In this document: positions 11,244-23,500 of the stretch, in pieces
Position numbering within the stretch: the stretch's first letter is position 1
How the letters are laid out: each line of letters starts with the position of its first letter
Source of the DNA: Linum tenue
Taxonomy: Eukaryota; Streptophyta; Magnoliopsida; Malpighiales; Linaceae
Length of the DNA stretch: 64,000 nucleotides
Assembly (NCBI GenBank): GCA_946122785.1
Contig: CAMGYJ010000003.1
Coordinates: 2,108,001-2,172,000 of the forward strand
Direction of reading: 5' to 3'
Program-made: the position numbers and the translations under genes
Notes under the pieces: model-generated
The model's database searches: none
Seen by the model: the letters and a program-made list of their open reading frames with translations, nothing else
Told to the model about the DNA's origin: nothing

Positions 11244-11685
11244 ATTTTGTTATTGTTTCACTGTCACTAGGGGTGGAAATTGGGGTGGGTGTGGTTACCC
11301 GCCCCACATTTTGAGGGTAACCACACCCACAAATAGAGAATTATGCTACCCACAACCCGCCCCGCAGTGGGTAGTGGTTAACCACAACCCACTGTGGATT
11401 TAGAGCGGGTTGGATGTGGATACCCACAAAAAATTTCGTTCCTTCATCCTTTGGACTCGTATATGATAAACATATCGGTCAAGTGACAACAAAAAATGCA
11501 CATTGAGTTAAAACTAAGTAAACAAGCCCAAGGCATGGAATGACGAGGATCCGGTATTCGGAACCTCCTAAGTAGTCAACCTCCCTCTCATCGGTTCACT
11601 TCACTCGCTTACAGGTCATTTCACTTTCTTAGGAAATGCAGATTGATAATGAGTATGGGTTGGAGGGGATCTAATCTAGGTATAC

Positions 11686-12035
11686 TGTTGATGTGACTTG
11701 AATCGGACTATCAGCCGCTATGACTGGTAGTCGGGGGTCTCGCTGATAGTGAAATTGGGTTCGGGTTCTGGGCTTGGTCTGTAACCGTTTCCTTTGCCAT
11801 ATTGGATTAGGTTTAGACCCGCATGGAGAAGTACTATAAATACTTCTCATACTCCTCTGTAATCTGTAATCTCCTCGATATAGTGAAATTGGCTCTCTCT
11901 CGCCCGTGGAGGTAGCTAACACACATCGTGTTAGTGAACCACTTAAATCGTGTGTCGTGTTTTCGATTCTCGCTTTCGTATTCTTGTTTTGTCGATTCCA
12001 GCGATTTCCCAATCCGTAGCAGCGCGTTTATAACA
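11686..12035 (+). repeat. Copia-1 5' LTR
   Basis: 350 bp, TGTTG...TAACA. It includes a TATAAATA box at 11835-11842, the likely Pol II core promoter of the element. It differs from the 3' LTR most clearly near 11720-11760. Confidence 0.92.
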
Positions 12036-12037
12036 AG

Positions 12038-12049
12038 TGTTATTAGAGC
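12038..12049 (+). other. Copia-1 primer-binding site (mutated)
   Basis: TGTTATTAGAGC lies two bases after the 5' LTR. The consensus tRNA-Met site TGGTATCAGAGC is intact in Copia-2, so this copy carries two substitutions. Confidence 0.85.
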
Positions 12050-12088
12050 CGCGGCTGGAAATCAGGCTAGGGTTTTCGATTCAGAAGA

Positions 12089-15000
12089 ATGACGTCGGTG
12101 AACATGAAGATAAAAAAGTTCACGGGGAAGAACAGCTTCGCTATATGGCAGATCAAGATGCAGGCTTTATAAAAACAACAAGGGTTGTGGGGGCCGCTGT
12201 CTGCGAAACAGAAGAAGGCAGAGGTCGATGACGATGAGTGGAATACCCTGGAGGAGAAGGCCCACTCGACCATCATGCTATCGTTGTCTGATGACGTCAT
12301 CATTGAAGTCGCTGTTGAGAAGACTGCTGCGGGCTTGTGGTTGAAACTGGAGAGTCTGTATATGACGAAGTCTCTAACCAACAAGCTGCATCTCAAGCAA
12401 CGGTTGTTCAGCTTGAGGATGCAAGAAGGTATGCCTTTGAGGGAACATCTCGAACAGGTTAACTCTATTTTGCTGGATCTGCGTAATATAGATGTTCAAG
12501 TTGATGACGAGGATGCTGCCCTAATCCTACTGGTTTCTTTGCCGAGTTCATATGAGAATTTCGTTGATTCCTTTATTGCTGGTAAAGAAAGCATGTCGTT
12601 GGAGGATGTCAGGTCTGCTCTTCATACGAGAGAGATCAGGCATAAGGCGTCTGGATCTGGTACAGGTGGTGAGACATCGGGTTTGGCTGTTACAGGTGGA
12701 AAGGGAAAGAAGAAATCTGGTAAAGGGAATTCAAACAAGAATTCCAAGGGTCCCGGTCCACAGCCAGGTGATGCTTGTCACAACTGTAAGGAAGTGGGGC
12801 ATTGGAAGTACAACTGTCCTAAGAGAAGAGAGTAACAGAAGAAACAAGGTTCAGTTGCCGTGGCAGAAGTGGACAACAGTTCTGAAGACGATCTCGCCTT
12901 GGCTGTAGATGAGAAGGCACATCGTGGTGATGTATGGTTTCTGGATACTGCAGCCTCATACCATATGTCTCCGAACAGGGATTGCTTCACAACCTACCAG
13001 CAGATAGATGGTGGTAACGTGGTCATGGCTAATGGAGCTATCTGCAAGGTTGTTGGAATCGGGTCCATAAAGGTTCAGATACATGATGGTTCAGACACAT
13101 AAAGGTTCAGACATGTTCCACGAATGACAAAGAACCTTATCTCCTTGAGTCTACTCGACAGCAAGGGTTTCAGCTTCAAAGGAAAAGGTGGAGTTGTGTA
13201 TGTCTGCAAAGGTTCAAGGAAGGTGCTGAAGGGCGTGAAGCATGGGACCTTGTATGCATTACAAGGGTCTGTGTTGTCTGGTTCTGCTGCAGTTGCATCG
13301 TCTCAGGTTCATCAGGAAGATATGACCACTCTCTGGCACATGAGACTGGGGCATATGAGTGAACGAGGGATGCAAGTTCTGTCGAAGAGAGATCTTCTTT
13401 GCGGGCACAAGGTGCAGAATTTGGAATTCTGTGAGCATTGTGTGTTTGGGAAGCTACATCGCAGCAAGTTTCCCAAGAAGGGTATCCACCGAACGAAGGG
13501 GATACTGGATTACCTCCACTCCGACTGTTGGGGTCCTTCACGAGTTGAATCCATTGGAGGCAGCAGATATTTTATGTCTATTATTGATGATTATTCGAGA
13601 TTTACTTGGATTTTCATGATGAAGCAGAAAAGTGAGGCTTTCACGAAGTTCAAGCAGTGGAAGACATTGGTGGAGAATCAGACCGGGAAGAAGATCAAGA
13701 AGCTGCGAACGGACAATGGTCCGGAGTTCTGGAATTCTGAGTTCAACGAATTCTGCAAGGATGAAGGGATTGCCCGTCATCGGACTGTGAGATATACACC
13801 CCAGCAGAATGGTGTTGCAAAATGGATGAACCAGACATTGTTGGAGAGAGCACGGTGCATGCTCACTAATGTTGGACTAGAGAGAAGATTCTGGGTAGAA
13901 GCAGTGAACATGGCGTGCTTCCTGATCAACCGTGGACCTCACACAGGTATCGAGTTGAAGACTCCTTATGAGGTGTGGTATGGTAAGCCTGCTGATTACT
14001 CTTCACTGAAAGTTTTTGGGTGTCCTGTTTATTATCATGTGGATGAGGGTAGACTGAACACAAGGGCAAAGAAGGGTGTATTTGTGGGTTGCGGAGATGG
14101 AGTTAAGGGATTTCGAGTCTGGTCACCTTCTGAGCATCGAGTTATACTCAGTAGAAATGTGATATTTGATGAGAAGTCTATGTTTAACTCCATGTTGAAG
14201 GTTACTGTTGTTGAAGGTAGCAGGAATGTTGACAAACAGGTGGAGCTGCAAACTCTCAAAGAGAGTGAGTTTGAGCACCAAGGTGGAGAAGATCAACATG
14301 ATGAGGATGTTTCTGCAGAGCCAGAAAGTTCAGAGTCCAGTGCACGAGCTAAACAGTCTATTGCTTCCGGTAGACCAAAGAGAACGACTGCAGGAGTACC
14401 TCCACAGAGGTATGGCTTCCAGGACATGGTGGCGTATTCATTTCAGGTTGCTGAGGAAGTGGATGCAGGAGAGCCACAGTCCTAAGTCCTATAGAGAAGC
14501 AGTTTCGGGTGGTGAAGCTGATCAGTGGCTTGCCGCAATGGGAGATGAGATGGAATCCCATGACAGGAATCAGACTTGGGAGCTAGTCAAACGATCACAG
14601 GGAAGGAAGATTGTTGCAAATAAGTGGATCTACGAGAAGAAGGAAGGATCACTTCTAAAGAGGGCATGAAATTTAAAGCTCGTGTGGTTGCACGTGGCTT
14701 CTCGCAAAGGGAAGGAGTTGACTACAATGAGATTTTCTCACCAGTGGTCAAACATACTTCGATCCGAGTGCTACTAGCAATAGTGACACATTATGACTTG
14801 GAGCTCGATCAGCTAGACGTGAAGACAGCTTTCCTACATGGAGAGTTGGAGGAAGAAATTTACATGCCTCAACCAGAAGGATTCGAGGTTCCGGGAAAGA
14901 AGACTATGTTTGTAAGCTGAAGAAGTCCTTGTATGGACTTAAGCAGTCTCCGAGGCAGTGGTACAAGATATTTGACAGTTACATGCTTGAGCTGGGCTAC

Positions 15001-16032
15001 AACAGAAGTCCATATGATTGTTGTGTGTATCACAACAAGGTGGAGGATGGTTCGATGATCTATCTTGTTCTGTATGTGGATGATATGCTAATAGCTGTGA
15101 GGTCGAAGTCTGTTATCCAGAAGTTAAAGGGGCTTCTCAGTGTTGAGTTTAAGATGAAGGATTTGGGAGCTGCTCAGAAGATCTTGGGTATGGAGATTTA
15201 CAGGGACAGGTCGAAGAAGAAGCTTTTCTTGTCACAGAAGAGCTACATCCAGAAGATACTGTCGAGGTTTGGCATGTCTTCAGCAAAGCCCTTAAATACT
15301 CCTAGTGCTTCAAATGTTCATCTATCCTCAGCCTATGCACCGCAGTCAGAGGCTGAGAAGGAGTACATGTCGAGAGTCCCATATGCTAGTGCAGTAGGTA
15401 GCTTGATGTACGCTATGGTATGCACTAGACCTGATCTTGCACATGCTGTTAGTGTTGTCAGCAGGTTCATGATACAACCTGGAAAGGAGCATTGGCAGGC
15501 TGTGAAGAGGATCTTCCGGTACCTTAAGGGTACACCTGATGTGGGGATTAGCTTCGGAAGTGATACAAAGTGCTTGGTGTCTGGGTATTCTGACTCGGAC
15601 TATGCTGGAGATGTTGACACGAGGAGATCGATAACCGGTTATGTATTCACTCTTGGGAGTTCTGTAGTGAGCTGGAAGGCAACTTTGCAGTCGGCGGTGA
15701 CATTGTCTACGACTGAGGCAGAGTATATGGCGTTGACAGAAGCTGCTAAGGAGGGAATATGGTTGAAGGGACTGGTTGGTGATCTGGGTCTACATCATGA
15801 TCAGGCAGTGGTGTATTGCGACAGTTTGAGTGCAATATGCTTGGCCAAGGATCAAGTCCACCATGAGAGGACTAAGCACATCGACGTGAGGTATCATTTC
15901 TTAAGGACATAGAAGAGGATTAAGGTGAAGAAGGTTGGCACCACGGATAATCCTGCTGATATGTTCACGAAGCTAGTTCCACATGGCAAGTTCCAACACT
16001 GCTTGGACTTGCTGAATGTCTTGAGTGGGTGA
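12089..16032 (+). pseudogene. Copia-1 gag-pol polyprotein pseudogene
   Basis: Domains in order: a gag (UBN2-type) region from 12089; a CCHC knuckle near 12778-12820 (CHNC...H...C); protease with a DTAAS-type active site near 12945; the integrase HHCC finger near 13335-13440; the integrase core with D at HSD and TDNG; RT with YVDDM near 15074; and RNase H ending at 16032. Lesions seen by comparison with Copia-2: a TAA stop near 12170 in gag, a TAA after the knuckle at 12833, a rearranged stop at 13100, a 7-bp tandem duplication causing a frameshift and stop at 14483, a frameshift near 14645, a 1-bp deletion near 14898 and a TAG at 15910. The third integrase catalytic residue, Glu in the NGVAE motif, is Lys here. 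It cannot make a working polyprotein. Confidence 0.93.
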
Positions 16033-16129
16033 CTCCGCCCTGCGGGGGCATTGATGGCGGGAGAGAGAGAGAAGGAGTAGAGTACATCAGAGATTTCAGA
16101 GGAAGAGAATTCAAGTCAAGGTGGAGATT

Positions 16130-16497
16130 TGTTGATGTGACTTGAATCGGACTATCAGCCGCAAAGGGGGTGCGGGGGCAACACCCCCGCCCCCCGGTGT
16201 ATGGGCTCAATGTTATTTGGGTTCGAGTTCTGGGCCTGGTCTGTAACCGTTTCCTTTGCCAGATTGGATTAGGTTTAGACCCACATGGAGAAGTACTATA
16301 AATACTTCTCATACTCCTCTGTAATCTGTATTCTCCTCGATATAGTGAAATTGGCTCTCTCTCGCCCGTGGACGTAGCTAACACACATCGTGTTAGTGAA
16401 CCACGTAAATCGTGTGTCGTGTTTTCGATTCTCGCTTTCGTATTCTTGCTTTGTCGATTCCTGCGATTTCCCGATCCGTAGCAGCGCGTTTATAACA
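16130..16497 (+). repeat. Copia-1 3' LTR
   Basis: 368 bp preceded by the polypurine-like tract AAGGTGGAGATT. It has a GC-rich hairpin-like insert (GGGGGTGCGGGGG paired with CCCCCGCCCCCC) near 16167-16196 that the 5' LTR and Copia-2 lack. Confidence 0.92.
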
Positions 16498-17001
16498 TAT
16501 ACCTAGAATCTTTATTAGCGACATGACTCATTTGCTTTTTTATTGAAATTTTTAGGATACATAAAGGAAAGGTAATAAAGTGTTAAATAAACTATAAACC
16601 ATATTTATTGACTTAGTTTTGTTATCAAATAAACACATACCTCGTGGACAATGCTTATTTAATAAAAGTATCTCATACGAACACGGTGTATTGACTTGGT
16701 TTTGTTTTATAAAATAAGTACATATTCGATTTTGGTGCATATTTTAATTTGTAGCATTCTACTTTTCACATACTTCAATATTACAAAGTATTATTAATAA
16801 ATAAATATACTTAGTATGGTTATTGTGGGTTAAACGTTGTGGATAGTGGTTAACCACTGACCACAAAAATCAATATTTTGCTACCCACATCCAACCCACT
16901 ATCCACAAATTGTGAGTATGATTATCCACAAAATATGCGGTTTGGTGCGGTTTGCGAATTATCCGCAATCCGCAAACCAAACCTCCACCCCTAACTGTCA
17001 C

Positions 17002-18840
17002 TGTGTCACAGATCCTTTTATCTTGTGTGGGCTAGTGGTGGGATTTGATTCTCGTTTTTTCGGTCTAACCGGAAACCAGACTGTATAAAGTATAAACATA
17101 TGCAGTTTGCAATCGGAACCCTTTACACCAATTTTAGTTCAGTTATCAGTTATCACGGATGGGTGGAGGCTTTAAAATTGTTCCTGTCCAATCCGGTTCT
17201 AAATCGGAATTTTTTTTGGAACACCGGTTAACGGACCCAGCCCGTCCCAAACTTAGATTCCCGCCACCCTGACTTGGGCCCACCTCAGTCAGGCCTATCA
17301 GGCCGAAGCCCATCCTTCCTTTCAACCCTACCTTACCATTCCCCCCTAAATCGTGGCTGCTGGAATCTTTAGAATGCTCATCTCATTCTCAGTTCTCACT
17401 CTCTGGCTATCATTCTCCCAAACCAGACGCCCATTCAAGGCCCGTAGCGAGCTATAAGAACCCAGGTCCGAAAAGCCCCATATAATAAGAAAAGACCAAT
17501 CAAATTTAACGACCACAAGCCCCACAAACTAACTGCTGATTCCTCAAACCCAAGCCCAAGCCCAAAGTTTTCCGTCACAGACAAAAAATCTCTCCTTACC
17601 CGCCGCTCTGCCGCCGGAGTAGCTAGGGGATGTGCCTTCACCGTCAGAACCGAATCGAAGTATGACCCGGTAATGCGAACGGCTCGCACTTTAATGGTCC
17701 AATTGACATTTGACCGTTTAAAAACCGCTAGAGAACCGGTAGCTAATAAACATTATCAGTATAAATAGTGGACATTTCTTAATCAGAGCTCGTCTCTTTC
17801 TTTCCAAATTGTGAAATGGAAATAATGATTCAGTTTGAGAGCCCGATGTTTTTGGTTTATTTCAATTTTCTACAATTTTTTTAATTAAATTTAACGGCTG
17901 AATGGCAAAAATCGGACGAGCGACTCGATCGGCTCGAGCAGTTAACCGCCTCGGTCGCTCGCCAACCGCTACATAAAACCGAAGCGGCTTTTAGACTGTT
18001 CCGAGCCGGTTTTATGACCGGTGGCGGTTTTACCGGTCGGGCCGAGCGGCTCGGCTTAATAACACTGGTCTTCACAATTGAGCCATGCCTCCGGTTTTCA
18101 GCGCCGACGACGTCTCCCACCTGTTAAAATTGCTGGGTTCTGATGCTTGAATGATGAAATGGATCATACATTCATATCATGTCTTCACAATGACCACATT
18201 GGTGATAGTTGCCTATCTGTTTCTGTTAAGGATGGGCGGTTCCAGTTGAACTTGAAGATATCTGGAATCCAGTTAGGATTTCCTTTTACAGTTTACTTAC
18301 CTTGGATTCAGTTAAAAGTCTTATGTGATTCATCTAGCTAGCTTTTGGACCATTATAAATTTGCAGTTAGTTGCAGCCACTGTGATTGTATTGGTTGTCC
18401 TTTGGTCGGTCGTTAAACTTTTGATGCTGACTTCTCACCTAATTTACCTAAACCAACAATTGGTGGTAAGTTGTAAAAGAAAGATGCGCCTTCTACGCTT
18501 GTACTATTAACTACATAACTATGTTGGTCTTTGTTTCATGACTTTTTCCCCAAAAGTCTGGGGACCTTCTTCTTGGTGACATTTGCGGCCATTTGTACTA
18601 GCCTTATCTCTTTTTTCCTTTGTTCAGTGAATTGCTAGCTTCATGTGTAGTCCTACTTTTCCAATCAGATACCCTTCCAAGGATTCTAAACGCATACAAA
18701 AAGCAATATTACAAGCTGTACAAACTAGCTAATAACGGTATACAACCCAATAACCCGTGGAAATGAAAAGCTTGCTCATTCTCAAGTTCACCATGCAAAA
18801 GTATCCGTACAACTAGTTTAAGAGTGAATTTCATGTCTTT
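17002..18840. other. Intergenic DNA between two Copia elements
   Basis: No gene is recognised. 17030-17230 and 17690-18060 are rich in ACCGG/CCGGT and CGGCTCG motifs typical of hAT subterminal DNA, but I could not pair termini. A short open stretch near 18083-18150 (MPPVFSADD...) might be a gene fragment; it ends after about 20 codons and matches nothing I can name. Confidence 0.45.
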
Positions 18841-18845
18841 CATAG

Positions 18846-19181
18846 TGTTATAAACGCGCTGCTACGGATCGGGAAATCGCCGGAATCGACAAAGCAAGAA
18901 TACGAAAGCGAGAATCGAAAACACGACACACGATTTACGTGGTTCACTAACACGATGTGTGTTAGCTACGTCCATGGGCGAGAGAGAGCCGATTTCACTA
19001 TATCAAGGAGATTACAGATTACAGAGGAGTATGAGAAGTATTTATAGTACTTCTCCATGTGGGTCTAAACCTAATCCAATCTGACAAAGGAAACGGTTAC
19101 AGACCAGGCCCAGAACCCGAACCCAAATAACATTGAGCCCATGTCGTAGCGGCTGATAGTCCGATTCAAGTCATATCAACA
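18846..19181 (-). repeat. Copia-2 3' LTR
   Basis: 336 bp. It differs from the 5' LTR at a CCATGGG/CCACGGG site and at a GCGGCTGAT/GCGGTTGAT site. The internal neighbour AATCTCCACCTTG is the polypurine tract on the minus strand. Confidence 0.95.
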
Positions 19182-19297
19182 AATCTCCACCTTGACTTGA
19201 ATCCTCTTCCTCTGAAATCTCTGATGTACTCTGCTCCTTCTCTCTCTCCCGCCATCAATGCCCCGTAGTGCGGAGTCACCCACTCAAGACATTCAGC

Positions 19298-20535
19298 CAT
19301 GGTAAAGGAAACCGTACCGGAAGTCATACCGGCTCCGCCAGTGGTAGGGTATTTTGTGGTACTACCGTGGTTCAATCGTTGTGTACCGGCAAAATACCGT
19401 TTTTGTAAATAAATAATATTTTTTTGTGAAAAAACCGTACCGGCAGATTTGTGATACCGTCTCGGAATAATACCGGAATAAAACCGGAATATACCGGATA
19501 ACAAACCTGAATAAACTAGTGATTCCTCCACCTCTAAATTCTTTTTGACAATAGAGACAAGTGAGTACCTCCACTTTTCCATCCTGATGCAAGGAACAAT
19601 GAGCCCAAGTTGGATCACTTTTGCTTCGTACACCCTTTGCGGTAACCTTCGGATTACTAGCAGTTGATCCTTTATCAACCGATCCGGCTTCTTTTCCACT
19701 AGCCATTGCTGTCCAAACAGTCAAAATTCTCATTAGAATAAAGGGTTAGAAGAACCAATATTAGTTAGAGAACCAATAAATGAAGCAGATCATGGAAGTA
19801 GACGTGATTATTGGACATCATTAACACTCTAAGTAGGCAAGTCCAAACTATATCGGTTGTTGATACTGATTTGTGCCTTTCAAATCTATAGTTCTCCCCA
19901 CGTTGATCCAATTGTGTGGTGACAGAAGATGGATACTATTAGTAGCATCTGGGCCAGCGTCACAAATACCTTGCAACAGTAACCACTTGTAGTTTGCAAA
20001 GTTTGCAACTTGGACGACGGCTGTGAAATGGCCCCCTTGAAATGGGGAGGGACTAGGGAGACGCTTCAGAGCAGCGGCGGAGAAGAGGGGCAGAGCAGCG
20101 GCGGAATAGAGGCGTGCCCTGGTCACCGGTCGTTTTCTTCTTGAGCCGGTGCCGGAGACGATCGCCGGTCGTCGAGCAGAGGCGGAGAGGACCGCCGGTC
20201 GTCGAAGGAGGGAGGGTCGCCTTCTCGTCCTCGAAAAGAAGAGGAATCGCAGCGGCAGCAAACGAAGGTCGAAGAGATGATTTAGGGTTTTGGTTTTAGG
20301 CTTCAGCCGAATTTTTTTTTTTTTTCCTTCCCTAATGCAAAACGACGCCGTTTCCTTTATATCTGCTCACCCCCGGTTAGACCAAAACCGGGCGGTTTTT
20401 TGAGTTGAGCCGGTTGTGCCGGTAAAACCGACCGAAACGGCATTATCCCCACAGTCCGTCTGCCGTACCGGCCAGGCACCGAAATCCGGTTTTACCGGTT
20501 CGACCGGCCGGTCCGATCCGGTTTAATTTACTATG
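19298..20535. mobile_element. hAT deletion derivative nested in Copia-2 (1238 bp)
   Basis: A perfect 8-bp TSD, CATTCAGC, lies at 19290-19297 and 20536-20543. The ends are imperfect inverted repeats: CATGGTAAAGGAAACC on the left and, read inward from the right, CATAGTAAATTAAACC. Both subterminal regions are dense in ACCGG/CCGGT motifs. On the minus strand it keeps the start of a hAT transposase with a BED zinc finger (19706-19521), then runs straight into subterminal repeats, so it is an internally deleted derivative of an autonomous element. It inserted after Copia-2 and is the youngest event in this nest. Confidence 0.93.
19521..19706 (-). pseudogene. hAT transposase N-terminal fragment (BED zinc finger)
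   Basis: Starting at ATG 19706, about 60 codons encode a polar N-terminus followed by SDPTWAHCS and LTCLYCQKEFRGGGI. This is the first half of a BED-type zinc finger as found in hAT transposases: the DPxWxHC lead, CxxC pair and FxGGI turn are present. The distal RxKxHLA histidine half is missing, because after GGI the frame enters noncoding subterminal sequence. The fragment cannot bind zinc normally or catalyse transposition. Family assignment rests on motif recognition only. Confidence 0.75.
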
Positions 20536-23500
20536 CATTCAGCAAGTCCAAGCAGTGTTGGAACTTGCTATGTGGAACCGACTTCGTGAACATATCAGCA
20601 GGATTATCCGCGGTGCCAACCTTCTTCACCTTAATCCTCTTCTCTGTCCTCAAGAAATGATACCTCACATCGATGTGCTTAGTCCTCTCATGGTGGACTT
20701 GATCCTTGGCCAAGCATATTGCACTCAAACTGTCGCAATACACCACTGCCTGATCATGATGTAGACCCAGATCACCAACCAGTCCCTTCAACCATATTCC
20801 CTCCTTAGCAGCTTCTGTCAATGCCATATACTCTGCCTCAGTAGTAGACAATGTCACCGCCGACTGCAAAGTTGCCTTCCAGCTCACTACAGAACTCCCA
20901 AGAGTGAATACATAACCGGTCATCGATCTCCTCGTGTCAACATCTCCAGCATAGTCCGAGTCAGAATACCCAGACACCAAGCACTCTGTATCACTTCCGA
21001 AGCTAATCCCCACATCAGGTGTACCCTTAAGGTACCGGAAGATCCTCTTCACAGCCTGCCAATGCTCCTTCCCAGGTTGTATCATAAACCTGCTGACAAC
21101 ACTAACAGCATGTGCAAGATCAGGTCTAGTGCATACCATAGCGTACATCAAGCTACCTACTGCACTAGCATATGGGACTCTCGACATGTACTCCTTCTCA
21201 GCCTCTGACTGCGGTGCATAAGCTGAGGATAGATGAACATTTGAAGCACTAGGAGTATTTAAGGGCTTTGCTGAAGACATGCCAAACCTCGACAATATCT
21301 TCTGGATGTAGCTCTTCTGTGACAAGAAAAGCTTCTTCTTCGACCTGTCCCTGTAAATCTCCATACCCAAAATCTTCTGAGCAGCTCCCAAATCCTTCAT
21401 CTCAAACTCAGCACTGAGAAGCCCCTTTAACTTCTGGATATCAGACCTTGACCTCGCAGCTATGAGCATATCATCCACATACAGAACTAGATATATCATC
21501 GAACCATCCTCTGCCTTGCTGTGATATACACAACAATCATATGGACTTCTGTTGTAGCCCAGCTCAAACATGTAACTGTCAAATCTCTTGTACCACTGCC
21601 TCGGAGATTGCTTAAGTCCATACAAGGACTTCTTCAACTTACAAACATAGTCTTCTTTTCCCGGAACCTCGAATCCTTCTGGCTGAGTCATGTAAATTTC
21701 TTCTTCCAACTCTCCATGTAGGAAAGCTGTCTTCACGTCTAGCTGCTCGAGCTCCAAGTCATAATGTGCCACTATTGCTAGTAGCACTCTGATCGAAGTA
21801 TGTCTGGCCACTGGTGAGAAAATCTCATTATAGTCAACTCCTTCCCTCTGCGAGAAGCCTCGTGCAACCACCCGAGCTTTAAATTTCATGCCCTCTTTAG
21901 AAGTGATTCCATCCTTCTTCTTGTAGATCCACTTGTTTGTAACAATCTTCCTTCCCTGTGGTCGTTTGACTAGCTCCCAAGTCTGATTCCTGTCATGGGA
22001 TTCCATCTCATCTCCCATTGCGGCAAGCCACTGATCGGCTTCACCACCCGAAACTGCTTCTCTATAGGACTGTGGCTCTCCTGCATCCACTTCCTCAGCA
22101 ACTTGAAATGAATACGCCACCATGTCCTCGAAGCCATACCTCTGTGGAGGTACTCCTACAGTCGCTCTCTTCGGTCTACCGGAAGCAATAGACTGTTGAG
22201 CTCGTGCACTGGACTCTGAAGTTTCTGGCTCTGCAGAGACATCCTCATCATGTTGATCTTCTCCACCTTGGTGCTCAAACTCACTCTCATTGAGAGTTTG
22301 CAGCTCCACCTGCTTATCAACATTCCTGCTACCTTCAACAACAGTAACCTTCAACATGGGGTTAAACATAGACTTCTCATCAAATATCACATTTCTACTA
22401 AGTATAACTCGATGCTCAGAGGGTGACCAGACTGGAAATCCCTTAACTCCATCTCCGTAACCCACAAATACACCCTTCTTTGCCCTTGGGTTCAGTTTAC
22501 CCTCATCCACATGATAATAAACAGGACACCCAAAAACTTTCAGTGAAGAGTAATCAGCAGGCTTACCATACCACACTTCATAAGGAGTCTTACACTCGAT
22601 ACCTGTGTGAGGTCCACGGTTGATCAGGAAGCACGCCCTGTTTACTGCTTCTGCCCAGAATTTTCTCTCTAGTCCAGCATTAGAGAGCATGCACCGTGCT
22701 CTCTCCAACAATGTCTGGTTCATCCTTTCTGCAACGCCATTCTGCTGGGGTGTATCTCTAACAGTCCGATGACGGGCAATCCCTTCATCCTTGCAGAATT
22801 CGTTGAACTCAGAACTGCAGAACTCCAGACCATTGTCCGTTCGCAGCTTCTTGATCTTCTTCCCGGTCTGATTCTCCACCAATGTCTTCCACTGCTTGAA
22901 CTTTGTGAAAGCCTCACTTTTCTGCTTCATCATGAAAATCCAAGTAAATCTCGAATAATCATCAATAATATACAGAAAATACCTGCTGCCTCCAATGGAT
23001 TCAACTCGTGAAGGACCCCAACAGTCGGAGTGGAGGTAATCCAGTATCCCCTTCGTCCGGTGGATACCCTTCTTGGGAAACTTGCTGCGATGTAGCTTCC
23101 CAAACACACAATGCTCACAGAATTCCAAATTCTGCACCTTGTGCCCGCAAAGAAGATCACTCTTCGATAGAACTTGCATCCCCGTTCACTCATATGCCCC
23201 AGTCTCATGTGCCAGAGAGTGGTCATATCTTCCTGTTGAACCTGAGACGATGCAACTGCAGCAGAACCAGACAACACAGACCCTTGTAATGAATACTAGG
23301 TCCCACGCTTCACGCCCTTCAGTACCTTCCTCGAACCCTTGCAGACATACACAACTCCACCTTTTCCTTTGAAGCTGAAACCCTTGCTGTCGAGTAGACT
23401 CAAGGATATCAGGTTCTTTGACATTCGTGGAACATGCCTGACATCATTCACGGTACAGAACAAACCATCATGTGTCCGAACCTTTATGGACCCGATTCCA

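Larger units (their letters stand above)
11686..16497 (+). mobile_element. Ty1/Copia (Tork/Tnt1-like) retrotransposon 1, degenerate
   Basis: The 5' LTR is 11686-12035 and the 3' LTR 16130-16497, starting TGTTGATGTGACTTG and ending TATAACA. A perfect 5-bp TSD, TATAC, lies at 11681-11685 and 16498-16502. The order gag, protease, integrase, reverse transcriptase, RNase H is that of Copia. The gag start and CHNCKEVGHWKYNC knuckle are of Tnt1/Tork type. The coding region has several stops and frameshifts, and the two LTRs differ in an internal GC-rich block, so it is an old inactive copy. The second element at 18846-24854 is the same family in the opposite orientation. Confidence 0.95.
11268..16993. 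mobile_element. Non-autonomous hAT element interrupted by a Copia element
   Basis: The left terminus TAGGGGTGGAAATTGG and right terminus CCTCCACCCCTA are inverted. A perfect 8-bp TSD, ACTGTCAC, lies at 11260-11267 and 16994-17001. Removing the nested Copia element (11686-16497) and one copy of its TSD leaves about 0.9 kb. The inner flanks are rich in GGTTACCC/TAACCAC motifs in both orientations, typical of hAT subterminal repeats. No transposase is visible. The hAT insertion predates the Copia insertion. Confidence 0.9.
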
